This document shows, piece by piece, positions 1 through 9,808 of a stretch of DNA of 64,000 nt. Source of the DNA: Haloterrigena salifodinae (GTDB taxonomy: Archaea; Halobacteriota; Halobacteria; Halobacteriales; Natrialbaceae); the NCBI RefSeq assembly GCF_003977755.1, contig NZ_RQWN01000005.1:124001-188000 (forward strand). Reading direction: 5' to 3'. A model generated the notes under the pieces. It was not told the origin of the DNA. It saw only the letters and a program-made list of their open reading frames with translations, and did not search any database. The position numbers and the translations under genes are program-made. Within the stretch, counting starts at the first letter, position 1. Each line of letters starts with the position of its first letter.

Positions 1-313
1 CGACATCCCCGAGGACCGCAAGGAGGACTTCCGCCAGGAGGTCTCCAACTGGGTCTCCCGCCGGGCCCGCGAGGGCGAGGCGTTCAACCCGCAGGACAAC
101 GAGCGCCTGCGCCGCGCCCTAGAGCGCAAGCTCTGGGAGGACAAAAAGCACAACATCAACTTCTCCGCGCTGGTCAGCGCCAACGAGTTCGACGACGACG
201 AGCGCTCCGCGTGGATCGACGCCCTGATGGAACAGGGCTACTCCGAGGCGGGCGCCAAGGAGGTCCTGGAGTTCGCCGGCGCGGAGGTCGCCAAAGCGGA
301 GATGGACGACTAA
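1..313 (+). CDS. prkA: PrkA-family serine protein kinase, C-terminal fragment
   Basis: This is the last ~103 codons of a gene that begins before the window. The frame opens at base 2 and ends at TAA 311-313. The fragment is helical and charged, containing RRALERKLWED, NINFSALV, and a final EVAKAEMDD. This matches the C-terminal domain of PrkA (YeaG) kinases, in which a AAA+ module is followed by a kinase-like region. The next gene is a full-length PrkA paralogue only 20 nt downstream, then YeaH and SpoVR. That order is the conserved stress-response kinase operon of bacteria and haloarchaea. Identification rests on C-terminal similarity and context, so catalytic features cannot be checked. Confidence 0.82.
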   Translation, partial: DIPEDRKEDFRQEVSNWVSRRAREGEAFNPQDNERLRRALERKLWEDKKHNINFSALVSANEFDDDERSAWIDALMEQGYSEAGAKEVLEFAGAEVAKAEMDD

Positions 314-333
314 CATGATCGGGGTCGACTAAC

Positions 334-2622
334 ATGACGGGCGACGACTACGTCACCGAGGCCGATCGGACCCTCGAGGAGACCTACGAGGAGCCGATGG
401 ATCTCGCGACCTACGTCGATCGGATCTTCGAGAATCCGACCATCGCCTCCCACGCCTCGAAGTACCTGCTCGAGGCGATCGAGGTCGCCGGCACCCGAAC
501 GGTCGTCGAGGAGGGCGAGGAGAAGGAGCGCTACCGCTTCTTCGACGATCCGCACAACGACGGCGAACACGCGATCCTCGGCAACACCGAGGTCTTAAAC
601 GGGTTCGTCGACGACCTCCGCTCGATCGCGGCGGGGCGGGCGAAAGACGAGAAGATCATCTGGTTCGAGGGACCCACGGCGACGGGCAAGTCCGAACTCA
701 AGCGCTGTCTGGTCAACGGATTACGCGAGTACTCGAAGACCCCCGAAGGACGGCGCTACACAGTCGAGTGGAACGTCACGACCGCCGAGGCCGACGACCG
801 CGGGCTGAGCTACGGCAGCGGTGATCCGACCGCGACGGACGACCAGCACTGGTACGAGAGTCCCGTCCAGACTCACCCGCTGTCGGTGTTCCCCCAGAAC
901 GTCCGCGAGCGGTTGCTCGAGGACTTGAACGCCGAACTCGACGACCACGTCCCCGTCCAGGTCGACGCGGAACTCGACCCCTTCTCCCGGGAGGCCTACG
1001 ATTTCTTAGAAGAGCGCTACCGCCGGGAGGGCGAGGAGGAACTGTTCTCGGCGATCACCGACGACGCCCACCTCCGCGTGAAGAACTACGTCGTCGACGT
1101 CGGCCAGGGCGTCGGCGTCCTCCACTCGGAGGACGAGGGCCGACCGAAGGAACGGCTCGTCGGCTCCTGGATGCACGGCATGCTCCAGGAACTGGACTCT
1201 CGCGGGCGCAAGAACCCGCAGGCGTTCAGCTACGACGGCGTGCTCTCACAGGGCAACGGCGTCCTCACGATCGTCGAGGACGCGGCCCAACACGCCGACC
1301 TCCTGCAGAAGCTGCTGAACGTCCCCGACGAGCAGTCCGTCAAGCTGGACAAGGGGATCGGGATGGACGTCGACTCCCAACTGCTGATCATCTCGAATCC
1401 CGACCTCGAGGCCCAGCTCAACCAGCACTCCGACCGCAATGGCATGGATCCCCTGAAAGCCCTCAAGCGCCGGCTGGACAAACACCAGTTCGGCTACCTG
1501 ACGAACCTCTCGCTGGAGTGTGAACTCATCCGGCGCGAACTGACCAACGAGACCTCAGTCTGGGAGGCCGAGAGCTACGACGAACTCGAGGATCGCATCC
1601 GCGAACCGGTGTCGGTGACGGTAAAGGATCAGGACGGCGAGACGCACACGCGGGAGTTCGCGCCCCACGCGATCGAGGCGGCCGGCCTGTACGCGGTCGT
1701 CACGCGCCTCGACGAGGAGAACCTCCCCAACGGGCTGGATCTCGTCGACAAGGCCCTGATCTATGACCAGGGCTACCTCCAGGAGGGCGACTCCCGCCGC
1801 GAGAAGGACGACTTCGACTTCGACGGCGAGGCCCACGACGGCGAACACGGCATCCCGGTGACCTACACGCGGGACACCCTCGCCGAACTGCTCCAGACCG
1901 AGCGGGATCGCCACCACCCCGACCTGCCGGTCGAGAACGTCGTCATGCCCCGGGACGTCCTGAACGCGATGGCCGAAGGACTGGCCGACGCTCCCGTCTT
2001 CTCGACGGGCGAGCGCTCGGAGTTCGAGAACCGAATCGTGCCCGTGAAGAACTATCTGTTCGACCAGCAGGAATCGGACGTCATCGAGGCGATCATGCAC
2101 GACAAGCGGGTCGACGAGGAGACCGTCGCCGAGTACGTCGAACACGTCTACGCCTGGGAGACCGAGGAGCCGCTGTACAACGACCGCGGCGAGCGCGTCG
2201 AGCCGGACCCGCTGAAGATGAAGCTCTTCGAGATCGAACACCTCGGCCGGTTCTCCGAGGGCGAGTACGAGGGCAACCTCCCCCGCGAGAGCGTCCGGAA
2301 CTTCCGCCGCGAGAAGGTGATCACCTCGCTGAACCGCCACGCGTGGGAACACCGCAACGAGGACTTCTCGGTCGAGGACGTCGACCTCACCGCGATCCCG
2401 GTGATCAAGACCGTCCTCGAGAGCCACGACTGGGAGGACGTCCAGCGGACCTTCGAGGACTTCGATCCGCGCCAGTGGGACGACCCGCCGAGCGGCACGC
2501 AGACGGCGTCGGTCAAGGAGCGAACGATCGAGACGATGGTCGACCTCTTCGACTACTCGGCGGCCTCGGCCGAGCTAACCAGCCGACACGTCATGGGACA
2601 GGTGAGCTACAGATGGGACTGA
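334..2622 (+). CDS. prkA: PrkA-family AAA+/serine protein kinase (second paralogue)
   Basis: This is a 762-residue cytosolic protein of the PrkA/YeaG family, which couples a AAA+ ATPase to a serine/threonine kinase-like module. The Walker A motif GPTATGKS is at residues 113-120, after a helical N-terminal region. A long acidic middle part follows, then a C-terminal PrkA domain rich in [14 protein letters not shown] helices. The length is close to the haloarchaeal long paralogue; E. coli YeaG is about 640 residues. It follows the first prkA by 20 nt, and its last ten bases overlap the start of the yeaH homologue, so translation is probably coupled. YeaG acts with YeaH in sustained nutrient stress in E. 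coli; the same role here is inferred. The two paralogues may form a hetero-oligomer, which the sequence cannot show. Confidence 0.9.
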   Translation: MTGDDYVTEADRTLEETYEEPMDLATYVDRIFENPTIASHASKYLLEAIEVAGTRTVVEEGEEKERYRFFDDPHNDGEHAILGNTEVLNGFVDDLRSIAAGRAKDEKIIWFEGPTATGKSELKRCLVNGLREYSKTPEGRRYTVEWNVTTAEADDRGLSYGSGDPTATDDQHWYESPVQTHPLSVFPQNVRERLLEDLNAELDDHVPVQVDAELDPFSREAYDFLEERYRREGEEELFSAITDDAHLRVKNYVVDVGQGVGVLHSEDEGRPKERLVGSWMHGMLQELDSRGRKNPQAFSYDGVLSQGNGVLTIVEDAAQHADLLQKLLNVPDEQSVKLDKGIGMDVDSQLLIISNPDLEAQLNQHSDRNGMDPLKALKRRLDKHQFGYLTNLSLECELIRRELTNETSVWEAESYDELEDRIREPVSVTVKDQDGETHTREFAPHAIEAAGLYAVVTRLDEENLPNGLDLVDKALIYDQGYLQEGDSRREKDDFDFDGEAHDGEHGIPVTYTRDTLAELLQTERDRHHPDLPVENVVMPRDVLNAMAEGLADAPVFSTGERSEFENRIVPVKNYLFDQQESDVIEAIMHDKRVDEETVAEYVEHVYAWETEEPLYNDRGERVEPDPLKMKLFEIEHLGRFSEGEYEGNLPRESVRNFRREKVITSLNRHAWEHRNEDFSVEDVDLTAIPVIKTVLESHDWEDVQRTFEDFDPRQWDDPPSGTQTASVKERTIETMVDLFDYSAASAELTSRHVMGQVSYRWD

Positions 2623-3938
2623 AAGACGACCTCGAGCGATTCCGCGAAGTGGGCGAACAGCGCCGCGAGGATCTGGCCGACTTCATCCAGTACGGCGATC
2701 TGAGCGGCGGCGGCCGCAGCGACATCCAGATTCCGGTCAAGATCGTCTCGCTGCCCGAGTTCGAGTACGATCAGCGGGACAAGGGCGGCGTCGGACAGGG
2801 CGAGGACGGCACGCCCCAGCCCGGCCAGCCGGTCGGCCAGCCCCAACCCCAGCCGGGCGACGACGACGGCGAGGACGGCGAACCCGGCGAGGAGGGCGGC
2901 GACCACGAGTACTACGAGATGGACCCAGACGAGTTCGCCGAGGAACTCGACGAGGAACTCGGCCTCGATCTGGATCCGAAGGGGAAGAAGGTCGTCGAGG
3001 AGAAGGAAGGTCCCTTCACCGACATGACACGGACGGGCCCCGACAGCACGCTCGACTTCGAGCGGATGTTCAAGGAGGGGCTCAAGCGGAAGCTCGCGAT
3101 GGACTTCGACGAGGAGTTCCTGCGGGAACTCTGCAAGGTCGAGGGGATCGAGCCCCGCGAGGTCTTCGAGTGGGCCCGCGGCGAGAACCTGCCGGTCTCG
3201 ATGGCCTGGGTCGAAGAGGCCTACGGCGACGTTTCCGACGAACGCGGGAAGTGGGGTTCCATCGAGGAGGTCGAGGAGAACGTCGAGCGCGAGAGCGTCC
3301 AGCAGAAGATCCGCCGCGAGGGGATCAAGCAGGTTCCCTTCCGCCGCGAGGACGAGCGCTACCGCCACCCGGAGATCATCGAGGAGAAGGAGAAGAACGT
3401 CGTGGTCGTCAACATCCGCGACGTCTCCGGCTCGATGCGCGAGAAGAAGCGGGAACTCGTCGAGCGAACCTTCACCCCGCTGGACTGGTACCTCCAGGGC
3501 AAGTACGACAACGCCGAGTTCGTCTACATCGCCCACGACGCCGACGCCTGGGAGGTCGAACGCGACGACTTCTTCGGCATCCGCAGCGGCGGCGGGACGA
3601 AGATCTCGAGCGCCTACGAACTCGCCCAGGAGCTGTTAGAGGAGTACCCCTGGAGCGACTGGAACCGCTACGTGTTCGCCGCGGGCGACTCCGAGAACTC
3701 CTCGAACGACACCGAAGAGCGCGTGGTCCCGATGATGGAGCAGATCCCGGCGAACCTTCACGCCTACGTGGAGACCCAACCCAGCGGCAACGCGATCAAC
3801 GCCACTCACGCCGAGGAACTCGAGCGCCACTTCGGCACCGACGCCGACGACGTCGCGGTGGCCTACGTCAACAGCAAGGACGACGTGACCGACGCGATCT
3901 ACGAGATCCTCTCCACGGAAGGTGACGCAGATGAGTAA
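2613..3938 (+). CDS. yeaH: YeaH/UPF0229 family VWA-like protein
   Basis: This is a 441-residue homologue of E. coli YeaH (UPF0229), the partner of the PrkA/YeaG kinase. I chose ATG 2613 because it overlaps the prkA stop (ATGGGACTGA) and begins the conserved [21 protein letters not shown] segment; the same frame is open further upstream inside prkA. A Gly/Pro/Gln/Asp-rich low-complexity linker (about residues 58-98) is followed by the conserved core. A von Willebrand A-type MIDAS motif D-V-S-G-S is at residues 270-274, suggesting a metal-dependent protein-interaction face. The gene sits between prkA and spoVR in one operon. Downstream coupling to spoVR has been broken by a 104-bp hairpin array inserted exactly at the stop. 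Confidence 0.9.
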   Translation: MGLKDDLERFREVGEQRREDLADFIQYGDLSGGGRSDIQIPVKIVSLPEFEYDQRDKGGVGQGEDGTPQPGQPVGQPQPQPGDDDGEDGEPGEEGGDHEYYEMDPDEFAEELDEELGLDLDPKGKKVVEEKEGPFTDMTRTGPDSTLDFERMFKEGLKRKLAMDFDEEFLRELCKVEGIEPREVFEWARGENLPVSMAWVEEAYGDVSDERGKWGSIEEVEENVERESVQQKIRREGIKQVPFRREDERYRHPEIIEEKEKNVVVVNIRDVSGSMREKKRELVERTFTPLDWYLQGKYDNAEFVYIAHDADAWEVERDDFFGIRSGGGTKISSAYELAQELLEEYPWSDWNRYVFAAGDSENSSNDTEERVVPMMEQIPANLHAYVETQPSGNAINATHAEELERHFGTDADDVAVAYVNSKDDVTDAIYEILSTEGDADE

Positions 3939-4042
3939 CGAAGCGAACTGTGTTCGCTTCGAACACGACCGAACGCGGTGCGTTCGGTCGAGTAACGATG
4001 CACGCAAAGCGCGCATCGAACTCACGAAAACCGGTGGCTTTC
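3939..4042 (+). repeat. Tandem array of four hairpins inserted between yeaH and spoVR
   Basis: Four adjacent inverted repeats fill the space between the two genes. Stem 1 is GAAGCGAAC/GTTCGCTTC with loop TGT (3940-3960). Stem 2 is CGACCGAACG/CGTTCGGTCG with loop CGGTG (3966-3990). Stem 3 is 10 bp with one mismatch and loop AAA (3996-4018). Stem 4 is 12 bp with two mismatches and loop GGT (4021-4047). The octamer ATGAGTAA occurs on both sides, as the end of yeaH (3931-3938) and as the start of spoVR (4043-4050). This looks like a duplicated junction. A 39-codon frame starting ATG 3931 and ending TAA 4050 reads through the whole array, so the operon stays translationally continuous. Whether that peptide is made is unknown. 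Confidence 0.75.
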
Positions 4043-6070
4043 ATGAGTAAACGAAACTCCAACGCGGACCGATTCCGCAAACAGGCGATCGCCGGCGACC
4101 TCGAGGAACCGGTTTCGGAGGCCAGGAACCTGGCCCGGAAGCTCGGCCTCGATCCCTACCCGGTGAAGTACTGGATCATCGACTACGACGAGATGAACGA
4201 ACTCATCGCCTACGGGGGCTTTCAGAGCCGGTACCCCCACTGGCGGTGGGGCATGCAGTACGACAAGCAGCAAAAGCAGGGCCAGTACGGCGGCGGGAAG
4301 GCCTTCGAGATCGTCAACAACGACAACCCCGCCCACGCGTTCTTACAGGAGTCGAACACGGTGGCCGACCAGAAGGCGGTCATCACCCACGTCGAGGCCC
4401 ACTCGGACTTCTTCGCGAACAACGACTGGTTCGGCATGTTCACCAGCGGCCGCGCCGACGAGGATCAGGTCAACGCGGCGGCCATGCTCGAGCGACACGC
4501 ACGCGCGATCGACGAGTACATGGCCGACCCCGAGATCGACCGCGCCGAGGTCGAGAAGTGGATCGACCACTGCCTCTCGCTCGAGGACAACATCGACCAG
4601 CACCGCGTCTTCGAGCGCCGGCTCGACGTCGACGGGCCGACCGACGATCTGGACGACGACCTCGCGGAGAAGCTGGACGAACTCGGCCTCTCCGACGAAG
4701 TGAAGGGTGAGGTCTTCGACGAGGAGTGGCTCGAAAAGCTCGAGGACGCCGACGAGGCCATCAGCTTCCCTGAGGAGCCCCAGAAGGACGTTCTCGCGTT
4801 CGTCCGCGAGCACGGTAAGCAGTACGACGACGAGGCCGGTCGGGCCGTCGAGATGGAGGAGTGGCAACGCGACGTGCTCGACATGATGCGCGCGGAGGCC
4901 TACTACTTCGCCGCCCAGAAGATGACGAAGGTGATGAACGAGGGGTGGGCCGCCTACTGGGAGTCGACGATGATGACCGACGAGGCCTTCGCCGGCGACG
5001 ACGAGTTCATGAACTACGCCGACCACATGGCGAAGGTTCTGGCGTCGGGCGGGCTCAACCCCTACAGCCTCGGGATGGAGCTTTGGGAGTACGTCGAGAA
5101 CCGGACGAACCGTCGCGAGGTCTTAGAGCACCTGCTGCGCGTCGAGGGGATCTCCTGGCGGAACCTGATGGACGTCGTCGACTTCGACGAGGTGCTCGCA
5201 ACCCTCGAGCCGCCGGAAGCGATCGACACGATCACGTCCGAGACGCTCGACCAACTCGAGGAGATGCCTGACGAGTGGGTCGACCGCGAGGCGCTCGAGG
5301 CCGCCCGCGATGGCGAGATCGACGTCGCGAAGTATCCGTGGAAGGTCCTGACCGAGGCGGGGCTGGCTCGCCGTCACTACTCGCTGGTCAAGCGCCAGAA
5401 TCGCGGGTTCCTGACCCGGGTTAGTCAGAACGACCTCGAGCAGATCGGGCGCTACCTCTTCGACGACGCCCGCTACGAGACCGTCGAGGAGGCGCTCGCG
5501 GACGTCGACTTCAGCGCGGGCTGGGACCGCATGTTCGACATCCGCGAGAACCACAACGACGTGACCTTCCTGGACGAGTTCCTCACCCAGGAGTTCATCA
5601 CGGAGAACAACTACTTCACCTACGAGCACTCGCAGGCGACCGGCCAGTTCCACGTCGCCAGCGACGCCGCCGAGGACGTCAAGAAGAAACTCCTGTTGCA
5701 GTTCACCAACTTCGGGAAGCCGACGATCGCGGTCTACGACGGCAACTACAACAACGCCAACGAACTCCTGATCGGCCACCAGTACAACGGCGTCATGCTC
5801 GACCTCGGTCAGGCCAGGGAGACCCTGAAACGGATCTTCGAGCTCTGGGGCCGGCCGGTGAACCTGCTGACGATCGTCAAGGAGATCGACGACCACGACA
5901 TCGAGGTCGCCAAGCGTCGGAACCGCGAGCCCGAACCCGAAGAGCGCGGGAAACTGATCCGGTACGATGGCGACGAGGTGACCGTCGAGGACGTCCCCTG
6001 GGAGGAGGTCGACCACCTCGCCGCCGACGACGTCGATTACGACACGAAACCGGACGAATGGCTCGCCTGA
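4043..6070 (+). CDS. SpoVR family protein
   Basis: This is a 675-residue SpoVR-family protein, the fourth member of the PrkA-PrkA-YeaH-SpoVR operon. SpoVR is linked to cortex formation in Bacillus, but in non-sporulating bacteria and archaea it travels with the PrkA operon and its biochemical role is unknown. I start at ATG 4043 (MSKRNSNADRFRKQ). The frame is open further upstream, but only through the inserted hairpin array. Conserved SpoVR features are visible: an N-terminal VKYWIIDYDEMNELIAYGGF block, the His-rich AVITHVEAHSDFFANN segment, and the EGWAAYWES motif near the middle. The C-terminal KPTIAVYDGNY block completes the match. It carries no signal peptide or membrane segment and is probably cytosolic. 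Confidence 0.9.
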   Translation: MSKRNSNADRFRKQAIAGDLEEPVSEARNLARKLGLDPYPVKYWIIDYDEMNELIAYGGFQSRYPHWRWGMQYDKQQKQGQYGGGKAFEIVNNDNPAHAFLQESNTVADQKAVITHVEAHSDFFANNDWFGMFTSGRADEDQVNAAAMLERHARAIDEYMADPEIDRAEVEKWIDHCLSLEDNIDQHRVFERRLDVDGPTDDLDDDLAEKLDELGLSDEVKGEVFDEEWLEKLEDADEAISFPEEPQKDVLAFVREHGKQYDDEAGRAVEMEEWQRDVLDMMRAEAYYFAAQKMTKVMNEGWAAYWESTMMTDEAFAGDDEFMNYADHMAKVLASGGLNPYSLGMELWEYVENRTNRREVLEHLLRVEGISWRNLMDVVDFDEVLATLEPPEAIDTITSETLDQLEEMPDEWVDREALEAARDGEIDVAKYPWKVLTEAGLARRHYSLVKRQNRGFLTRVSQNDLEQIGRYLFDDARYETVEEALADVDFSAGWDRMFDIRENHNDVTFLDEFLTQEFITENNYFTYEHSQATGQFHVASDAAEDVKKKLLLQFTNFGKPTIAVYDGNYNNANELLIGHQYNGVMLDLGQARETLKRIFELWGRPVNLLTIVKEIDDHDIEVAKRRNREPEPEERGKLIRYDGDEVTVEDVPWEEVDHLAADDVDYDTKPDEWLA

Positions 6071-6110
6071 TATTCGTTTCTCATTTTCACGAGAGCACGA
6101 AACACTCGGA

Positions 6111-6120
6111 AGGCTTTTAC
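6111..6120 (+). promoter_or_regulatory. Weak TATA-like element for the HEAT-repeat gene
   Basis: The T-rich element AGGCTTTTAC lies 27-36 nt upstream of ATG 6147. This spacing fits a leaderless haloarchaeal transcript and separates this gene from the spoVR operon. Confidence 0.3.
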
Positions 6121-6146
6121 TCTCCATCGCACATCCTCGGGATACA

Positions 6147-7172
6147 ATGGATGGGGAAGGGGGCCGGACAGTCGGAACGCCGCAGGCCGACGACGGCGCG
6201 TTCGAACTGCCGGCCGTCCTCGCACGACTCGATGCGGACGACCGCGACGAACAGCGGGCCGCCGTCGCGGCGGTTCGCGACACGCTGGCCGACGATCCGG
6301 CCGTCTGTCTCCCGACTGTCCCGAAGCTGCGCCGGCTGCTCGGCGACGCCGACGTCGACTTCTACGGGGAGGTCGCCTACTGTCTGGCCGAACTCGCGAC
6401 CGAATCGACCGCCGACGTCGCACCGTCGACCGACGAGATCGCCGCATTCGCCGTCGAGAACCCCGAACGACCGGCGACCGCCGAGTTGCTTCGCTGCCTC
6501 GCGACGATCGCGGCCGACCAGCCCTCCGCCGTCGTCGGTGACGCCGACGCGGTCGCCGGCGTGATCGACCGCCGCCCGGGATACGATCGCCGGGGACTGA
6601 AGATATTCCAGCAGCTATCGGCGGCGCAACCCGGCGCGATTCAGTCGGCCGTCCCGGTTCTCACCGCGGCCCTCGAGGACGATCCGGAGCGCCACGGCGT
6701 GGCGGTGCTGTCGGCGGTCGGCCGACTGGCCCGGTCGGAGACGCCGCTGCCGACCCTCGAGTTCGTCGACCCGGCGCTGGAACTCGTCGACCACGACGCC
6801 GTCCCCCTCCGCCGGAACGCCGTCGGCTGTCTGGCCGACGTCGCCCGCCGGACGCCCACCGCGGTCGAACCGGCCATCCCGGAGCTCGCGACCGCACTCG
6901 AGCACGACGACGGGGAGACCCGGGCCAACGCCGCCGTCGCGATCGCGCGCGTGACGGCGGAGCTCACGTCGGTTCTCGAGCCGGTCCGGGAGCCGTTGCT
7001 CGAGCGGTTGGACGACGACCACGACCGCGTGCGGGCCAACGCCGCCGTCGCGCTCGGCTACGGCCGCGTCGACGCGGCCACGGACCGACTCTCGACGCTG
7101 GCCCACGAGGATCCGAATCCGGACGTTCGCGAGCGGGCGAGCTGGGCGCTGGATCAAGTCTCGTCGGCGTAG
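6147..7172 (+). CDS. HEAT-repeat protein
   Basis: This is a 341-residue cytosolic protein built of alpha-helical HEAT/PBS-lyase-type repeats. Repeated units of about 37-40 residues carry a recognisable signature such as RRNAVGCLADVARRTP, TRANAAVAIARV and RANAAVALGYGRV, strongest in the C-terminal half. The last unit ends DVRERASWALDQV. Such proteins act as binding scaffolds; haloarchaea encode many and few have a known partner. The N-terminal 170 residues have degenerate repeats. The start ATG 6147 is supported by a TATA-like element about 30 nt upstream. The neighbours are unrelated, so nothing points to a specific partner. Confidence 0.85.
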   Translation: MDGEGGRTVGTPQADDGAFELPAVLARLDADDRDEQRAAVAAVRDTLADDPAVCLPTVPKLRRLLGDADVDFYGEVAYCLAELATESTADVAPSTDEIAAFAVENPERPATAELLRCLATIAADQPSAVVGDADAVAGVIDRRPGYDRRGLKIFQQLSAAQPGAIQSAVPVLTAALEDDPERHGVAVLSAVGRLARSETPLPTLEFVDPALELVDHDAVPLRRNAVGCLADVARRTPTAVEPAIPELATALEHDDGETRANAAVAIARVTAELTSVLEPVREPLLERLDDDHDRVRANAAVALGYGRVDAATDRLSTLAHEDPNPDVRERASWALDQVSSA

Positions 7173-7223
7173 GCGAGGCGCGCGACCGCAAGACAGTGGT
7201 GGCTGGCCCGCCTCGAGTCGGGT

Positions 7224-7622
7224 ATGAGCCAGTCGACGTTTTCCGTCGAGACCGACGCGCGCCTGACGACCGTCGACGTGACCGATCGCGTCGCCGCGGC
7301 CGTCCCCGACGACCTCGAGTCGGGCACCGCGACCGCGTTCGTCCGGCACACGACGGCCGGACTCGCCGTCCAGGAGAACGAGTCGCGGCTGCGCGGCGAC
7401 CTCGAGACCTTCCTCCGTGATCTCGTTCCCGACGAGGGCCACGCCCACGACCGGTTAGACGGGAATGCGGATTCGCACCTCCGGGCAACGCTCGTCGGAC
7501 CAGATGTGACGATTCCGGTCGAAGACGGCGAGCTGGCGCTCGGCACGTGGCAGTCCGTCTTCCTGGTCGAGTGCGACGGACCACGGTCGCGGACGGTCTC
7601 CGTGACGACCGTCGGCGAGTAG
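7224..7622 (+). CDS. YjbQ/UPF0047 family protein
   Basis: This is a 132-residue member of the YjbQ (UPF0047) family, small beta-rich trimeric proteins for which weak thiamine-phosphate synthase activity has been reported in E. coli. The family signatures are all present: RHTTAGLAVQENES near residue 40, the GNADSHLRATLVGPDVTIPV block carrying the conserved Asn-Ala-Asp-Ser-His, and the C-terminal LGTWQSVFLVECDGPRSR. The length is normal for the family. It lies 50 nt after the HEAT gene and converges with the GDPD gene. The real physiological role of the family remains unsettled. Confidence 0.9.
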   Translation: MSQSTFSVETDARLTTVDVTDRVAAAVPDDLESGTATAFVRHTTAGLAVQENESRLRGDLETFLRDLVPDEGHAHDRLDGNADSHLRATLVGPDVTIPVEDGELALGTWQSVFLVECDGPRSRTVSVTTVGE

Positions 7623-7649
7623 TCGGATCAGCCTGCGGTCTCTCCGTCG

Positions 7650-8309
7650 TCACACCGGGAGCAGCCGATCCGCGGAGACGCAGTCGACCCCCCGCGACTC
7701 GAGGAGCCGCGCCAGCGTGGGCCGCTCGACCGTCCAGGCGTGAATCTCGAGACCAACGGATTTCGCCCGGGGAACCACGCCCGTCGCGAGACAGCGCCAG
7801 TAGCTCGCGCCGAGGACGTCGCAGTCGAGTTCGACAGCGGTCGTGACCGGGGTCTCGAGGCGCCGACTGACCAGCAGTCCGATCGGCTGGTCGGGATCGA
7901 GGTCGCGGATCGTCCGCAGTTCCGACGCCAGGAAGGACGTCGCGACGATCCGGCTCTCCGCGCCGTCGACGGCCTCGAGGACGTCCGCCGCGATGCCGTC
8001 GTCCTTGAGTTCGAGGTTGAGTTCGACCGTCGGCGGAAGCGCTTCGAGCACCTCCTCGAGGGTCGGAATGCGCTCGCCGGAGTCGAGGACGGTGTGGGAT
8101 TTGAGCGCGGCGAGGCTGCTGTCGGCGACTGCGCCGGTTCCGTCGGTCACGCGGTCGATCGTCTCGTCGTGAACGACGACGAGTTCGCCCGAGCCACAGC
8201 GGCGGACATCGAACTCGACGGCGTCCGCGCGGTCGGCGGCCGACTGGAGCGCCGGGATCGTGTTCTCGGTCGCGGTCGCGGCGAATCCGCGGTGGGCGAT
8301 CAGACGCAT
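7650..8309 (-). CDS. ugpQ: Glycerophosphodiester phosphodiesterase family protein
   Basis: This is a 219-residue TIM-barrel enzyme of the GDPD family, which hydrolyses glycerophosphodiesters to glycerol-3-phosphate and an alcohol. Catalytic and metal-ligand motifs are intact: HRG at residues 6-8, EN at 15-16, EFDVR near residue 35, VVHDETIDR with the second catalytic His, and NLELKDDG. There is no signal peptide, so it is cytosolic. In an archaeon the substrate may be glycerol-1-phosphate-based diesters or imported glycerophosphodiesters; that is inference. It stands alone, convergent with yjbQ and divergent from a response regulator. Confidence 0.9.
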   Translation of the reverse strand: MRLIAHRGFAATATENTIPALQSAADRADAVEFDVRRCGSGELVVVHDETIDRVTDGTGAVADSSLAALKSHTVLDSGERIPTLEEVLEALPPTVELNLELKDDGIAADVLEAVDGAESRIVATSFLASELRTIRDLDPDQPIGLLVSRRLETPVTTAVELDCDVLGASYWRCLATGVVPRAKSVGLEIHAWTVERPTLARLLESRGVDCVSADRLLPV

Positions 8310-8551
8310 TCGGTGGGAGAAAGAGCGGCGAGGGGCTTCAGTCGGTCGCCGATTCTCGCTCGCGTTCCCAACCAGCGGTCGAGGCGGTCGCGAGAATCGA
8401 GACTTATAGCTCCTGTCGGCACGGAATCGGCGAAGGTTCCAAAGCCTTTAGCAAGTACTGTTATACGGGTACTTCCGTTAGGAGCATTCGTTAGTGTCCC
8501 GACCGTATTCTCACCGACTGCGACAAGACCGCTGCTGGAGGTAACCAACCC

Positions 8552-9001
8552 ATGAACGATCGACGCGACGAGCAGATCGACATCCTCCTGGTGGAGGACA
8601 ACCCCGGCGACGTCCGCCTCACCCAGGAAGCGTTCCGGCAACTGTCCACGGAGACGACAATCCACGTCGCGACCGACGGCGACGAGGGAGTCGAGTTCCT
8701 CACGGAGCGCTGCGACGACGGCTCCGCCCCGCTGCCGGACCTCGTGCTCCTCGATCTGAACCTCCCGCGGATGGGCGGCCTCGAGTTCCTCGAATCGATT
8801 CAGGAGGAGCCGAAACTCGCCCGCATCCCCGTCCTCGTCCTCACCAGTTCCGAGGCCGTCGAGGACATCCACGAGAGCTACGAACTCGCGGCCAACGCCT
8901 ACCTGACCAAACCGACCGATCCGATCGAGTACACCGAGATGGTCGAGGCCGTCGCGGACTTCTGGTTCCAGCGGGCCGCGCTGCCGCCGATGTCGGCGTG
9001 A
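8552..9001 (+). CDS. Stand-alone response regulator receiver protein
   Basis: This is a 149-residue single-domain CheY-like receiver. The acidic pocket E15-D16, the phosphoacceptor D68 in LVLLDLNLPRMGG, the conserved Thr in VLVLTSSEA and the Lys in YLTKPTDP are all present, so it should be phosphorylatable. There is no DNA-binding or enzymatic output domain. In haloarchaea such proteins usually relay from orphan histidine kinases to partners by protein-protein contact. No kinase is adjacent; the nearest in the window is about 24 kb away. A 240-nt upstream region that includes T-rich stretches carries its promoter. Confidence 0.93.
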   Translation: MNDRRDEQIDILLVEDNPGDVRLTQEAFRQLSTETTIHVATDGDEGVEFLTERCDDGSAPLPDLVLLDLNLPRMGGLEFLESIQEEPKLARIPVLVLTSSEAVEDIHESYELAANAYLTKPTDPIEYTEMVEAVADFWFQRAALPPMSA

Positions 9002-9085
9002 TCGTGCCGACACCCTCGCCGCCGCTTCTCGTCTCCGACTGACGGAGGCCGAGCTATTACGTCGCTCGCCGTCGCACGGGAAGAC

Positions 9086-9808
9086 ATGGCACCGACGAGA
9101 GCGTACTCCGTCGACTTTGACGATACCGTCGCCGTGGTTACGGGCGCGAGCGGCGCGCTCGGCAGCGCCGCCGTCGAGCGGTTCCGGACGGCCGGCGCGA
9201 CCGTCTGCGCCGTCGACATCGTCGCGCCGGACGACGAGGACAGCTTGCTCGAGCCCGATTCGAAGACGCACTTCTACGAGGCCGATCTGACCGACGAGCG
9301 CGACGTCGAGGAACTGGTGACCGCCGTCGTCGACGATCACGGCCGGATCGATCACCTGGTGAACATCGCCGGGACGTGGCGCGGCGGCGACCACGTCGAG
9401 GAAACCGATCTCGAGACGTTCGAGCTGCTCGTCGATATCAACCTCAAGACGGCGTTTCTGGCCTCGAAACACGCGCTCCCACACCTCCAGGACAGCGAGG
9501 GCTCGATCGTGAGCGTCAGCGCGCGCTCCTCGCTCGAGGGCGGCGAGGGCGACGGCCCCTACCGGATCACGAAGGCCGGCATCCGGCTGCTGACGGAGAC
9601 GCTGGCCGAGGAGAACAAGGGTACCGTCCGCGCGAACTGCGTGATGCCCAGCGTGATCGACACGCCGATGAACCGCGAGATGATGCCCGACGCGGATCAC
9701 GACTCGTGGGTCGATCCCGCCGAAATCGCGGACGTGATGGCCTTCCTCTGTAGCGACGGCGCGGCGGTGACGAGCGGCGCCGCTGTGCCGGTGTACGGCG
9801 AGGCCTGA
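9086..9808 (+). CDS. SDR family NAD(P)-dependent oxidoreductase
   Basis: This is a 240-residue classical short-chain dehydrogenase/reductase, FabG-like in length. The cofactor motif TGASGALG is at residues 19-26, the NIAG motif at 93-96, and catalytic Ser in VSVSARSS near 145-148. The YxxxK pair is Y159 and K163 (YRITK). An Asp at 44 after beta-2 (CAVDIV) favours NAD(H) over NADP(H), by general SDR rules. The substrate cannot be predicted; homologues are annotated as 3-oxoacyl-ACP reductases or sugar dehydrogenases. It has no operon partner. Confidence 0.88.
   Translation: MAPTRAYSVDFDDTVAVVTGASGALGSAAVERFRTAGATVCAVDIVAPDDEDSLLEPDSKTHFYEADLTDERDVEELVTAVVDDHGRIDHLVNIAGTWRGGDHVEETDLETFELLVDINLKTAFLASKHALPHLQDSEGSIVSVSARSSLEGGEGDGPYRITKAGIRLLTETLAEENKGTVRANCVMPSVIDTPMNREMMPDADHDSWVDPAEIADVMAFLCSDGAAVTSGAAVPVYGEA

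Noticed and set aside
5123..6283. Minus-strand frame of about 386 codons opposite spoVR
   Set aside because: It is antisense to a recognised SpoVR gene and has no recognisable motif.
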